31,125 nucleotides of DNA from DASSBQ01 sp035250505. Its GTDB lineage: Bacteria; Nitrospirota; Nitrospiria; Nitrospirales; Nitrospiraceae. Each line of letters opens with the position of its first letter. Position 1 is the first letter of the stretch. The position numbers were made by a program, and so were the translations under genes. Below the pieces are notes generated by a model. The model was not told the origin of the DNA and did no database searches. It saw only the letters and a list, made by a program, of their open reading frames with translations. Location of the stretch: assembly GCA_035250505.1 (NCBI GenBank), contig DATFFC010000115.1, forward strand, positions 1 through 31,125. Direction: 5' to 3'. Shown here piece by piece: positions 15,935 through 23,241 of the stretch.

Positions 15935-15997
15935 CCGTTCATCCCCATCGAGCGATCCGCCGTACAGCCGGCCCAATCACTACTTGCTCAAGAACGG

Positions 15998-16020
15998 CCC
16001 ATACCATAAAACGGTATGGG
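15998..16020. repeat. perfect 8-bp inverted repeat upstream of the lipoprotein gene
   Basis: CCCATACC (15998-16005) and GGTATGGG (16013-16020) flank a 7-base loop, and a third CCATACC lies at 16036-16042. There is no T-run on either side, so it is not an intrinsic terminator. It sits about 65 bases before the lipoprotein start at 15934 and could be an operator. Confidence 0.45.
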
Positions 16021-16203
16021 GATTCCATAAGCAAGCCATACCGATCCCTTAGCTCTCTGTTCAAGAGCCAGTCCATAGGAAGCGCCGGCCGGAGTGAATA
16101 AGGTGCTGGTGTTCCACCCGGCACATATCAGCGCTCTGTCTCCATCAGCGCCAACTTGCAGAGCCAACTTGCCGAGCCGGCTCGGCCGCGCGATAGGAGG
16201 CGA

Positions 16204-16440
16204 TTACCGAAGCCTGCCGCCCTGACTATTCAAGAAGACACTCACCGCGCGTGGTTGCCGGCATGCGCGGCTCCCGCCGGCTTGATCGTGACGTTGGAAT
16301 CGGTTTTCCAGGATGGTCGCGTCTTCGATACATCCGCAGTTGATGCATCGAGAGATGGGAAGCCATCCGTGGCTCGTTCCTTCAGCGCAGTTGAACACCG
16401 TTTCGGCGCTCATGAATCCATTACATCGCTTACAGCGCAT
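16204..16440 (-). CDS. small zinc-ribbon protein
   Basis: This 78-residue protein opens MRCKRCNGFM and continues to SRCINCGCIEDATILENR, giving two CxxC pairs (residues 3/6 and 32/35) that form a zinc ribbon. The tail after 50 is basic (RHDQAGGSRACRQPR). The ATG at 16440 has GGGAGG 9 bases upstream. It is a clear paralogue of the protein at 18051-18260, which shares the C-x2-C-x-G-F start and the RC-hydrophobic-NCG-x-x-ED second knuckle. Such proteins often bind nucleic acid or act as adaptors, but the job here is unknown. It lies about 100 bases downstream of the universal stress protein gene on the same strand. Confidence 0.72.
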   Translation of the reverse strand: MRCKRCNGFMSAETVFNCAEGTSHGWLPISRCINCGCIEDATILENRFQRHDQAGGSRACRQPRAVSVFLNSQGGRLR

Positions 16441-16536
16441 TGGTCAGTCCTCCCAAGACGCAGATGGATGATTGAATTGCAATAATTGATCCCCGATGAA
16501 CCCGGTCGGCAAAGAATGCGTACGAAAAGTGAAGAC

Positions 16537-17505
16537 TTAATCCGTGTCCGCGCTCATGGCCCGGACAATCAACGTCGAACAGGGCGCGATGCGAAGAAGC
16601 GCTCGCCATGGCATTCCGGATCGTCTGGGATCCCGGCCTTTTCGATCAGACCCATGCAGCATCAAGAGATCGAAATTCACCCCTTCCCGCAGGACGATCG
16701 TGGCGGGGTCTTCCCTTACGATGCGGCCTGTGATGCGAAGCTGCGGCCGTTCGAGATCTCGTATTAAGGGATTCAAGAGCGATCTGGCGTTGTTCATCGC
16801 AGCATCGTTCCAGAACTGTACGGAAAGGGGACCGATCGGTTCGCCCCGCACCGGCCGTGTCATGAGGCATAGCACGGTCAGGTCGGTCGGCTCCCGGAAA
16901 GGAACCGCGCGCAGCCATCGTCGCAGTGCGACGACATCCTCACTATGCTGAATGAGGGCCACGACCCGCCTCGGTGTTCCATGGCCTTTCCTCACCACCA
17001 ACGTCGAGCAGTCGGCATTTAAGCAGACCTCATGGGAGACGCTGCCTATAGTTCCATCCAGGTTCTCACGAGCGCCTCGTTGTCCCACGACGATGAGTTC
17101 GGCGCCCACCGCCCGGGCCGTATCGAGCAGCACGCCGGCCGGGGTCCCGACATGGCACACCTCTCTTGTCGAAGGCACGGCTCTATGGACCAATGCGGAA
17201 ACCCATGTGAGACTTCTCTTCCCCGCCGCAATCGAATGCTCTTGAAGAGATTCTCGTGAGACACGGGCCCGGACCCGGGCTTTATCGCTTCGTGCTCCAG
17301 ATTCCATCGAAGACGAAGGCACGGCATGAACCAGTACCAACTCGTCCGGTACGTACAACGACGCGCTTGCGCGCACTCCCGCCAGTGAATCCCCCGACCA
17401 GTCCACCCCGGCTACGACCCGCAACGACCGCCGGTGAAAGGGCCCGGGATAGGCAATTGGGGAAACGGATCGACCGCGGTTTAGGTTCATCCGGACATTC
17501 ATCAT
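16537..17505 (-). CDS. tandem universal stress protein (UspA family)
   Basis: This 322-residue protein has two UspA-type domains. The first (about 28-173) begins LRVVAGVDWSGDS and has the complete nucleotide-binding signature G-x2-G-x9-G-S in GQRGARENLDGTIGSVS, then CSTLVVRKG, so it should bind ATP. The second (about 180-316) starts RRVVALIQHSEDV, ends CSTLIVRAMS and has a degenerate loop, so it probably does not bind nucleotide in the standard way. The gene starts 15 bases after the receiver gene stop, with no strong ribosome binding site, which suggests co-transcription. The order receiver then stress protein fits a stress-response cluster. Confidence 0.88.
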   Translation of the reverse strand: MMNVRMNLNRGRSVSPIAYPGPFHRRSLRVVAGVDWSGDSLAGVRASASLYVPDELVLVHAVPSSSMESGARSDKARVRARVSRESLQEHSIAAGKRSLTWVSALVHRAVPSTREVCHVGTPAGVLLDTARAVGAELIVVGQRGARENLDGTIGSVSHEVCLNADCSTLVVRKGHGTPRRVVALIQHSEDVVALRRWLRAVPFREPTDLTVLCLMTRPVRGEPIGPLSVQFWNDAAMNNARSLLNPLIRDLERPQLRITGRIVREDPATIVLREGVNFDLLMLHGSDRKGRDPRRSGMPWRALLRIAPCSTLIVRAMSADTD

Positions 17506-17520
17506 GATCTATCGGCTCGC

Positions 17521-17949
17521 CTACGAGGGCAGCAGGAACGATCCAATCTCCGGCTGTTCGCGCTCCGTCCTCTCTTCCGCAGTGATCCGGCATGCCGTGC
17601 GCAAGACCCGCAATAAGTCGTCACCGTTGAAGGGCTTTTCGACGTAGGCGTAGGCGCCCCGCTCTAACGCCGGATCTCGATACTCATTTAAGGTCGCGGA
17701 CATGAGAATGACCGGTACTCGCGGGAATGCGGCACGACAAAAGGCTAAGACATCGAATCCCGTGATCCGCGGCATTTCAACATCGGTCACAATTGCATCA
17801 AAGCGCCGTTTCATCATTTCATCCAGCGCTTCCTCACCGCATGTCGCCGTATGGACGCTGTATCCATCCTGTTCCAGCAATAGGGCGAGCAGAAATCGTA
17901 TCTGCTCGTCATCGTCGGCGACGAGAACCCGCTTCCCATATCCGTTCAT
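17521..17949 (-). CDS. stand-alone response regulator receiver protein (CheY-like)
   Basis: This is a 142-residue single receiver domain. The acidic pocket is ADDDEQ (11-16), the phospho-acceptor is D56 in IVTDVEMP, the switch serine/threonine region is ILMSATLNEY (81-90), and the conserved lysine is K105 in YVEKPF. No output domain follows. Residues 120-142 are a short charged tail. It must therefore act by protein contact, and its histidine kinase is not in the window. ATG 17949 follows AAGGAGG. It is followed by the universal stress protein gene 15 bases on and preceded about 100 bases upstream by a zinc-ribbon gene. Confidence 0.92.
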   Translation of the reverse strand: MNGYGKRVLVADDDEQIRFLLALLLEQDGYSVHTATCGEEALDEMMKRRFDAIVTDVEMPRITGFDVLAFCRAAFPRVPVILMSATLNEYRDPALERGAYAYVEKPFNGDDLLRVLRTACRITAEERTEREQPEIGSFLLPS

Positions 17950-18050
17950 GGTATCCTCCTTTCCCTCCTTCGCCGCGCTGCAGGTGTACGGCCGGCGCTT
18001 CACGCATCAGGCGAGAACCGGCATTCGGTCCCCGCGTGATGATTGCGGAC

Positions 18051-18260
18051 TCACCACAGGGTCAGTACGCCGCCGCTCGGCGTATCGACGGCCCTGGCGC
18101 TCCGCCGCAATACCATGCGATGACGCCGATTGGCGTGGATGACCGGATCTTCACAGTTGCCGCAATTCACGCATCGCATCGACCAACCGGTCGCATTCTG
18201 CTGAAGATAAGCAGTGGACCGATCGATGACTACAAAGCCTCCGCAACGTGTGCATGCCAT
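18051..18260 (-). CDS. small zinc-ribbon protein (paralogue of 16204-16440)
   Basis: This 69-residue protein starts MACTRCGGFVVIDRSTAYLQ and has a second knuckle in RCVNCGNCEDPVIHANRR, giving CxxC pairs near residues 3/6 and 30/33 and an additional cysteine at 36. The start at 18260 follows AGGAGGGAGCC directly. The longer frame to 18332 lacks support. Function is unknown. Its presence upstream of the receiver and stress protein genes, with its paralogue downstream of them, suggests the four genes form one regulatory neighbourhood. Confidence 0.75.
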   Translation of the reverse strand: MACTRCGGFVVIDRSTAYLQQNATGWSMRCVNCGNCEDPVIHANRRHRMVLRRSARAVDTPSGGVLTLW

Positions 18261-18305
18261 GGCTCCCTCCTTTCGCCTTTCCCATCCAGCGATTGTGGTA
18301 TGACC

Positions 18306-18329
18306 GGCCCGCGAGGAACTTAGCGGGCC
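18306..18329. repeat. 7-bp GC-rich inverted repeat upstream of zinc-ribbon gene
   Basis: GGCCCGC (18306-18312) and GCGGGCC (18323-18329) can pair around a 10-base loop. It lies between the SPFH gene end (18522) and the zinc-ribbon start (18260), about 45 bases upstream of the latter. Without a T-run on the minus strand it is not a standard terminator, but it may mark the transcription boundary or a 5' leader. Confidence 0.35.
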
Positions 18330-18521
18330 CATGTCATGAAGACAGCAATGCTCATGCCATTGACGTATGAGCCGAGCCAGCGCGGGCGCAGGGCTGGTTG
18401 GACGACAGCGAGGTCAATAACATTGCGCATCCGCACGATGCGCACTGTGCAAGCCGTTGGTGTAGACGGTGTATAACGGTGATTCTTACGCTCGCGATGC
18501 CGAACGGTCGCGCACACAGCC

Positions 18522-19415
18522 CTACCGCGCTTGGCCCTGATCGTCGGATGGAAGCCGCCGCGGCTGGTCCATACCCGGATTCAGGAGCAACGGCATACTC
18601 AATTTGTCGGGCAGCAGAACAAACTTGGCATTTTGGCTGTCGTAGAGTTTGAATTGCAGATACTCCGGCGTAATCGTCCTGGCGATGGTTTCTTGGGCTT
18701 TCGCCTGGCCGGCCGACCGAATACGTAGGCCTTCGGCTTCTCCTTCCGAACGGATCCGAATGGCGTCGCCTTCGCCTCGTGCCCGCCTGCGCGCGATCTC
18801 CGCATCTTTCTCCGCAATCACGAGCTCGAACTCTTTTTGCTCTTTTTCCTGTTCCTTGGCTTGCTTCTGTTCGACGGCCACGAGGACCAGCTTGGCCAAC
18901 TCAATTTCCGCCAACGCCACGCTCGCGATCTGCAGATGCCGGCCCTTGAGTTTCTCGACGACCACGGCCTGCACTTTACTCGCAATTTCGACGCTTTTTT
19001 CCGGCACCGTCACCATCGGATATCCCGACACCACACTGCGGACCGCCGCCAACACTTCCGGTTTCACGACACGCGGATAAAAGTCCGGACCGATTTCCTG
19101 CGCGATGAAATATATTTCCTCGGGAATCGGTCTCATCACCACGGCCGTTCTCAACTTGACCAGCAGATCGTCTGAACTGAGCGCATCCACCGTTTCGACG
19201 TAGCTTTGCCATCGGACGTCATACACATAGACGTCGTTCCAGAGCGCCCTCCAATAGAAGCCCGCTTTGAGCGGTTCGGACGAGAGGCCTTCGCTGAAGG
19301 GATGCCAGAATAAGCCGCGTTGGCCGGGCTGAACGCTGGTGCCCGCGCAAGCCGCGGTCAACAGCAAAAAAGCGGACAGGAACAATGAGAGGGTCCATGT
19401 TGGTCGATGACACAT
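18522..19415 (-). CDS. lipoprotein-anchored SPFH/band 7 domain protein
   Basis: This 297-residue protein has a lipoprotein signal (LSLFLSAFLLLTAACAG, acylated cysteine about 23). An SPFH/band 7 domain follows at about 28-190 (VQPGQRGLFWHPFSEGL, VYDVRWQSYVETVDALSSDD, VVMRPIPEEIYFIAQEIG). Next is a long coiled coil typical of prohibitin/stomatin proteins (about 200-262, KEQEKEQKEFELVIAEKD and ARRRARGEGDAIRIRSEGEA). The usual family anchor is an N-terminal membrane helix or hairpin, so a lipid anchor in the periplasm is less common. ATG 19415 has GGAGG upstream. The longer frame to 19679 is not supported because it overlaps the preceding gene. It follows a lipoprotein gene by 16 bases, so the two form an operon. 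Confidence 0.87.
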   Translation of the reverse strand: MCHRPTWTLSLFLSAFLLLTAACAGTSVQPGQRGLFWHPFSEGLSSEPLKAGFYWRALWNDVYVYDVRWQSYVETVDALSSDDLLVKLRTAVVMRPIPEEIYFIAQEIGPDFYPRVVKPEVLAAVRSVVSGYPMVTVPEKSVEIASKVQAVVVEKLKGRHLQIASVALAEIELAKLVLVAVEQKQAKEQEKEQKEFELVIAEKDAEIARRRARGEGDAIRIRSEGEAEGLRIRSAGQAKAQETIARTITPEYLQFKLYDSQNAKFVLLPDKLSMPLLLNPGMDQPRRLPSDDQGQAR

Positions 19416-19431
19416 AACCGCCTCCGTATCT

Positions 19432-19854
19432 TTAATTCCGGAAAGGACTATCCGAACGCGGGGACACTGCGGGCGGCGCGACATCATCCGATGCCGATTT
19501 GTATTGTTCCGCGAGCTGTTCCCGCTCTTGGGCTGCCCGTAGATAATATTCGCCGAGCGCGCGGGCGCCGCTGACCCATTCCGATTCTTCTCCGAACAGC
19601 TCTCGATACGTCGTGGCCTGCGCCTCCACCTGATCCGCCCGCTGCCGAAACATGGCAGCCTCACTCCGATAATATTCACCGATTGTCCTTTGCTCTTCGG
19701 CCGATCCTACCCCGTAGAAGTCGGGCACTGTCGGGGTGGCGCTGCAACCGTGGAACCCGGGGCCGCACAGGGCGAATAAGACCATCGTTCGCATAACGAG
19801 ACAGGCTGTCTCTCGGCGCCAAACCGTCCCATATTTCGAGGAGCCCTTCTCCAT
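19432..19854 (-). CDS. putative lipoprotein, partner of the SPFH lipoprotein
   Basis: This protein of about 140 residues has a long N-terminus. A hydrophobic segment and lipobox-like end (MRTMVLFALCGPGFHGCSATP) suggest export with an acylated cysteine near residue 37. The mature region is charged and helical (SAEEQRTIGEYYRSEAAMFRQ and YYLRAAQEREQLAEQYKSAS), likely a coiled coil, ending in a proline/serine tail. No family is known to me. The start is uncertain: ATG 19854 is used, but a later GTG or ATG (19797-19794 area) would put the signal peptide at the very start. It is 16 bases upstream of the SPFH gene, so a joint envelope complex is likely. Confidence 0.7.
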   Translation of the reverse strand: MEKGSSKYGTVWRRETACLVMRTMVLFALCGPGFHGCSATPTVPDFYGVGSAEEQRTIGEYYRSEAAMFRQRADQVEAQATTYRELFGEESEWVSGARALGEYYLRAAQEREQLAEQYKSASDDVAPPAVSPRSDSPFRN

Positions 19855-20434
19855 CAGATCGTCACTCTCCAAAGCGGGCTGCTCAAGCGCGGGCGTATCT
19901 TAAGCAAGTGTCGATCCTCCGCAACTCGATTCACTGTTGCATACAAGCCCTGCCTTTGACCGCCATGCCGCTTGATCGACGCCAAGATCACTTCACTCGC
20001 TCACTCAGTGCGGGAAATATTCCCTGCGCTGAGCGAAATTCGCACGGTGCGGGATGTGCGCAGACGCTCATTTGTTGGGCGGCCTCAGTGGGTCACCGAC
20101 CTGCTGATCGCGGATGCAGGACCGTGAATGGCGCAGAAGGGCGTACGGGCACCTCAATTGCTCTGGCATGTCGCTGTGCCGTCTTTCTGCTATGGAAGAT
20201 GAGGTAGGTGTGACGAGGAGTAATACTTCATTTTACTTTGCAGGCGTACAGGCCGCAGCGGTTGAGATCACGAGCCTCACCTCCCGATCTCCGCTATCTC
20301 CCCAGGGGGTATGCCCCCGATCACCATCACGTCCGGGGCAGCGAGCCTCCCGCTCGCTGTTCACACCACCGGCAACACCACGATGCAAAGAAAAGGGGTT
20401 CGTGATCTCGCCTAAATTTGGCTGTGGGTTCACC
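19855..20434. other. gene-free stretch with two strong hairpins
   Basis: About 580 bases without a convincing gene on either strand. Two neighbouring perfect hairpins are present, GGGGG-TATG-CCCCC (20305-20318) and CAGCGAGC-CTCCC-GCTCGCTG (20339-20359). They lie 75 to 130 bases past the stop of the minus-strand methyltransferase gene and could slow or end its transcription, though no T-run follows either one. The rest shows no promoter or repeat that I would defend. Confidence 0.5.
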
Positions 20435-21409
20435 TCAAGATCCTTTCTCAATTTCTGCGTAGTAGGCTTCCAACACCCATGAGCGGCCCGGCTCGATCAA
20501 AATGAGCTGCCGCTGATCGAAGGTATTGGCCACATACAGGTAAAGAAGTTCCCGCGCCGTCCCGAGTTCCGCATGGAGCTGCCGTCCGCCGGCCGCTTCT
20601 CTGGTAAGTTGCTTCATCACCCGGCGGTCCGGCAACGACATCCACTCGGCCTGCGCGGACGCCGCATGATTTTCATACAGCGGCTCTTCGCCGAGCATCG
20701 GGCGCCGCCTGACTTCGTCCAGGTCGACCGGGAGAGCGTCCTCATCCTCAGGCGATTCATTCCATTCATCGGAACCTCGCTCCCCCCGTCGTCCCAATAC
20801 ATAAAACGGCCCATCCTCCGTTATCTCTTCGACAAGAGCATAGCGAATCGGCTCCGGCGGTTGGAACATGACCAGTCCTCTCGCCGCCAGTGCCCGCTGA
20901 AATGGGATACGGCGCGCGAGCAGCCGGGCCTTCTCGAATACGAGCATCCTTCCCGAATCGGCCAAGGACTGCACCAGACGATCCAGTCGCGGGACCAACC
21001 CCGTCCGCTCCTCGAATGCCGCTTGTCGTGCCGCATCGTGCCCGCGCGTGAACCTATCCCATCGATCGCTGGGAATCCCGGGATCCTGTTCTGCTTGCAG
21101 TAATGCATGCGTCGAAAGGATCAGATCGTACCGTCCGGTGCACGCCTTACGATCGAGATCGACCGAGTGAAATTCGAGGTTGGTCAGTTTCAGGGCGGCC
21201 GCACGGCGGCGGGCATATGCGATCGAGGCGGGAGAACGGTCGATCCCGACGAATTGCTGCTCGGGATATTGTTGCGCAAAGAACGTGGTCAGAATGCCGA
21301 TGCCGCAGCCGAAATCCAGAATTCTGCGGGCGGGAGCGATGCGGGCCGCCACTCGAAGGCCGATGGCCAGATAATATTCATAGCGCTGGCTATAGAGAGC
21401 GGAGACCAA
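20435..21409 (-). CDS. SAM-dependent methyltransferase, 5' end disturbed
   Basis: This is a methyltransferase with motif I RILDFGCGIGILTTFFAQQY (29-48 of this version), the acidic strand end FVGIDRSPAS and motif-II-like RYDLILSTHALLQAE. The remaining 200 residues are an unfamiliar C-terminal domain (IRYALVEEITEDGPFYVLG and the helix-rich end). The coordinates use the first canonical start, a TTG at 21407-21409, but coding character clearly continues upstream for some 60-80 codons without any ATG, GTG or TTG in frame (see 21410-21655). The natural protein was probably about 400 residues. Substrate is unknown. It stands between a ProA-like gene and a long gene-free stretch. Confidence 0.75.
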   Translation of the reverse strand: MVSALYSQRYEYYLAIGLRVAARIAPARRILDFGCGIGILTTFFAQQYPEQQFVGIDRSPASIAYARRRAAALKLTNLEFHSVDLDRKACTGRYDLILSTHALLQAEQDPGIPSDRWDRFTRGHDAARQAAFEERTGLVPRLDRLVQSLADSGRMLVFEKARLLARRIPFQRALAARGLVMFQPPEPIRYALVEEITEDGPFYVLGRRGERGSDEWNESPEDEDALPVDLDEVRRRPMLGEEPLYENHAASAQAEWMSLPDRRVMKQLTREAAGGRQLHAELGTARELLYLYVANTFDQRQLILIEPGRSWVLEAYYAEIEKGS

Positions 21410-21655
21410 TGACGGTTCCGCCGCCGCGTCATAGAACGCAGTTTCCTCAGCGGCTCCTGCGCCGGCCGCCTGCTTCTTCGCGATACAGTCATGCAGCCGG
21501 GTGAGGTCCGCCGCCGGGATAATCTGCCGCTGCCAGGCAAAATAGGCTTCGTCCGAAGTGAAGTGCCGGAGGCCCCAGTCTTTTAGGTGGGCGATCAGCG
21601 AGGAGCGCGCAAGTTGGCTATCGTCGTTCGTATCTCGTCCCTCGTATCTCGTAGC
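21410..21655 (-). other. coding-like 5' extension of the methyltransferase lacking a start codon
   Basis: In frame with the gene at 20435-21409, this stretch translates without stop from a TAG at 21656-21658 (which ends it upstream) and reads protein-like, including SSLIAHLKDWGLRHFTSDE, AYFAWQRQIIPAADLTRLHD and CIAKKQAAGAG. No ATG, GTG or TTG occurs in it in frame, and only CTG (21596-21598) or ATC could serve. The last part (21629-21655) consists of the CGTATCTCGT repeat. The true start was probably replaced when the repeat element arrived or rearranged. Confidence 0.6.
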
Positions 21656-21716
21656 CTAAGAATCGTATCTCGTGAAGCGTATCTCGTATCTCGTGAGAAA
21701 CGATTTAGCTCTTAGG
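21629..21716. repeat. array of CGTATCTCGT decamers with inverted-repeat arms
   Basis: Five copies of CGTATCTCGT start at 21629, 21643, 21664, 21678 and 21685 (the last two overlap by three bases). Part of the array is enclosed by CCTAAGAATCGT (21655-21666) and its interrupted complement ACGATT-tagct-CTTAGG (21700-21716), so the whole can fold as a stem. It fills the gap between the ProA-like gene (stop at 21741) and the methyltransferase. The form is that of a REP- or MITE-like intergenic element. Confidence 0.7.
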
Positions 21717-21740
21717 AATTTCTTCTTCAGGCTTCACGCT

Positions 21741-23105
21741 TCAATACCGTTTCAACATGATGGCGTCTTCATACGTCAATGGCACCGGATGGGGTTGGCG
21801 CAACTGGCCCGTCCCGAAAATGACATATTTCTCACAGGTCAGATGCTGCGGGCCGATGGGGCCGCGGGCGTACACGCGGGACGTGCTCAATCCCACGTCG
21901 GCTCCAAAACCCAGCGCATCTCCGGCATTCAAACGCGTCGAGGCATTGACGAGAACCGTACCGGCGTCCACTTCTTTCGTGAAGCGCCTCGCCGAGTCAT
22001 AGGACTTCGTCACGATGGCGCAGGTGTGGCTGGGACCATACTTTGAGATATGGGCCAAGGCTTCATCCATGTCGGCTACCATCCTCACCGTCAATGTGGG
22101 CGCCTGAAACTGTTTTGCCCAATCCTCCTCGACGGCGGGGCGCACCGATTTATGTCCGCTCATCGACATTTGTCCCATCAGCGCGACCGTCTTGGGACAG
22201 CCCAACACTTCAACCTTGAATTCATCGAGTAGCCGAAGGATGAGCGCCGACAACAGTGGCCGCGCAATGGCCTGCTGAACGAGCAACGTGTCCACCGCAT
22301 TGGCCGCAGCCGATTGCTGTGCCTTGGAGTTAATGACGAGATTCTGCGCCATTGGAATATCCGCATCCTCGTCAATGTAGATGTGGGTGACACCGGTATC
22401 GTGGCAGAGAACCGGCATCTTCGCTTGATCGAGCACCGCCCGTCGCAGTCCCGGCCCGCCGCGCGGAATGATTCCATCCAGAGCTTTCCCTGAACGGATG
22501 AGTTCCAGTGCTGCTTCCTTCTCCGGCCGATCGAGAATCGTGAACGCTCCTGATGGAATGCCGGCCTCCGCGGCCGATTCATAGAAGGCCGCCGCCAACA
22601 CCTGCTGGGTCCGATTCCATTCCGGCGCGCCGCGAAAGACGCAAACGTTTCCGGCCTTTAAACAGAGCGCGATGGACTCTGCCGTAATCAACGGCTTCAT
22701 TTCAGAAATCACTCCGATGACCCCCAGCGGCATCCGCACGATGTTGACTTGGAGGCCATTCGGTTCATCGCGCCGATCAATCACTTCGCCGAGCGGATCC
22801 GGCAAGTCGGCGATGAGGCGGAGCCGATCCGCCATCACCTTCACATCATCGGCACCCATTCTGACTCTGGCCACCGCCTCACGAACACGCTCGCGGTTCG
22901 TCTCGCCGGCCGGCGACTTTCCGACCGCTTCGACGTCTTCTTCGTTGGCGGCCAAAAGTCTCTCCTCATCTTGCGTGACACGGTCCGCCATCAGGTGGAG
23001 CGCCTTGGCCTTGATCGGTCCCGGCAAAAGAGACACCGACTTGGCACATTCTCTCGATTGTTTCAATAACTTATCAAGGTATAGTTTAACTGGAACTTCA
23101 GGCAT
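21741..23105 (-). CDS. proA: ProA-like glutamate-5-semialdehyde dehydrogenase homologue lacking the catalytic cysteine
   Basis: This 454-residue member of the ProA branch of aldehyde dehydrogenases is some 35 residues longer than usual. ProA reduces gamma-glutamyl phosphate to the semialdehyde in proline synthesis. Family blocks are MPLGVIGVISEMKP (125-138), LCLKAGNVCVFRGAPEWNRT (147-166), DGIIPRGGPGLRRAV (210-224), HDTGVTHIYIDEDAD and PSHTCAIVTKS. The active-site stretch, normally NAKTxRxGVCNAxETLLV, reads NSKAQQSAAANAVDTLLV, so the catalytic cysteine is A268 and the flanking residues also differ. Fold and NADPH site may remain, but normal reductase chemistry should not. A genuine ProA may be encoded elsewhere. 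ATG 23105 follows GGGGAG. A promoter lies about 95 bases upstream. Confidence 0.85.
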   Translation of the reverse strand: MPEVPVKLYLDKLLKQSRECAKSVSLLPGPIKAKALHLMADRVTQDEERLLAANEEDVEAVGKSPAGETNRERVREAVARVRMGADDVKVMADRLRLIADLPDPLGEVIDRRDEPNGLQVNIVRMPLGVIGVISEMKPLITAESIALCLKAGNVCVFRGAPEWNRTQQVLAAAFYESAAEAGIPSGAFTILDRPEKEAALELIRSGKALDGIIPRGGPGLRRAVLDQAKMPVLCHDTGVTHIYIDEDADIPMAQNLVINSKAQQSAAANAVDTLLVQQAIARPLLSALILRLLDEFKVEVLGCPKTVALMGQMSMSGHKSVRPAVEEDWAKQFQAPTLTVRMVADMDEALAHISKYGPSHTCAIVTKSYDSARRFTKEVDAGTVLVNASTRLNAGDALGFGADVGLSTSRVYARGPIGPQHLTCEKYVIFGTGQLRQPHPVPLTYEDAIMLKRY

Positions 23106-23201
23106 GGGCTCCCCATTTAGTGAGGTGACGATCTGGTGTTTTCTGAAGTCTCAGCAAGTCGCCCGATCACCACATCGTCAATGATTTACATTTCGCACGG
23201 G

Positions 23202-23231
23202 ACTATAGCACGCGATTTTTTGACCAGTAAA
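23202..23231 (-). promoter_or_regulatory. sigma70-type promoter of the ProA-like gene
   Basis: Read on the minus strand, TTTACT (23231-23226, 4 of 6 to consensus), an 18-base spacer and TATAGT (23207-23202, 5 of 6) form a plausible promoter. Transcription would begin about 23195, giving a leader of some 90 bases before ATG 23105. It separates this gene from the transporter gene upstream. Confidence 0.45.
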
Positions 23232-23241
23232 GAGCGGGCCG

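Noticed and set aside
18320..18517. 65-codon minus-strand frame between SPFH and zinc-ribbon genes
   Set aside because: It has no ribosome binding site or family resemblance, and its end overlaps the GC-rich hairpin.
19416..19679. N-terminal extension of the SPFH gene
   Set aside because: It overlaps the upstream lipoprotein gene and lacks a ribosome binding site, and the lipobox start at 19415 has GGAGG.
21629..21716. CRISPR array
   Set aside because: The repeats are 10 bases with 4-11 base gaps, there are no unique 30-base spacers and no cas genes.
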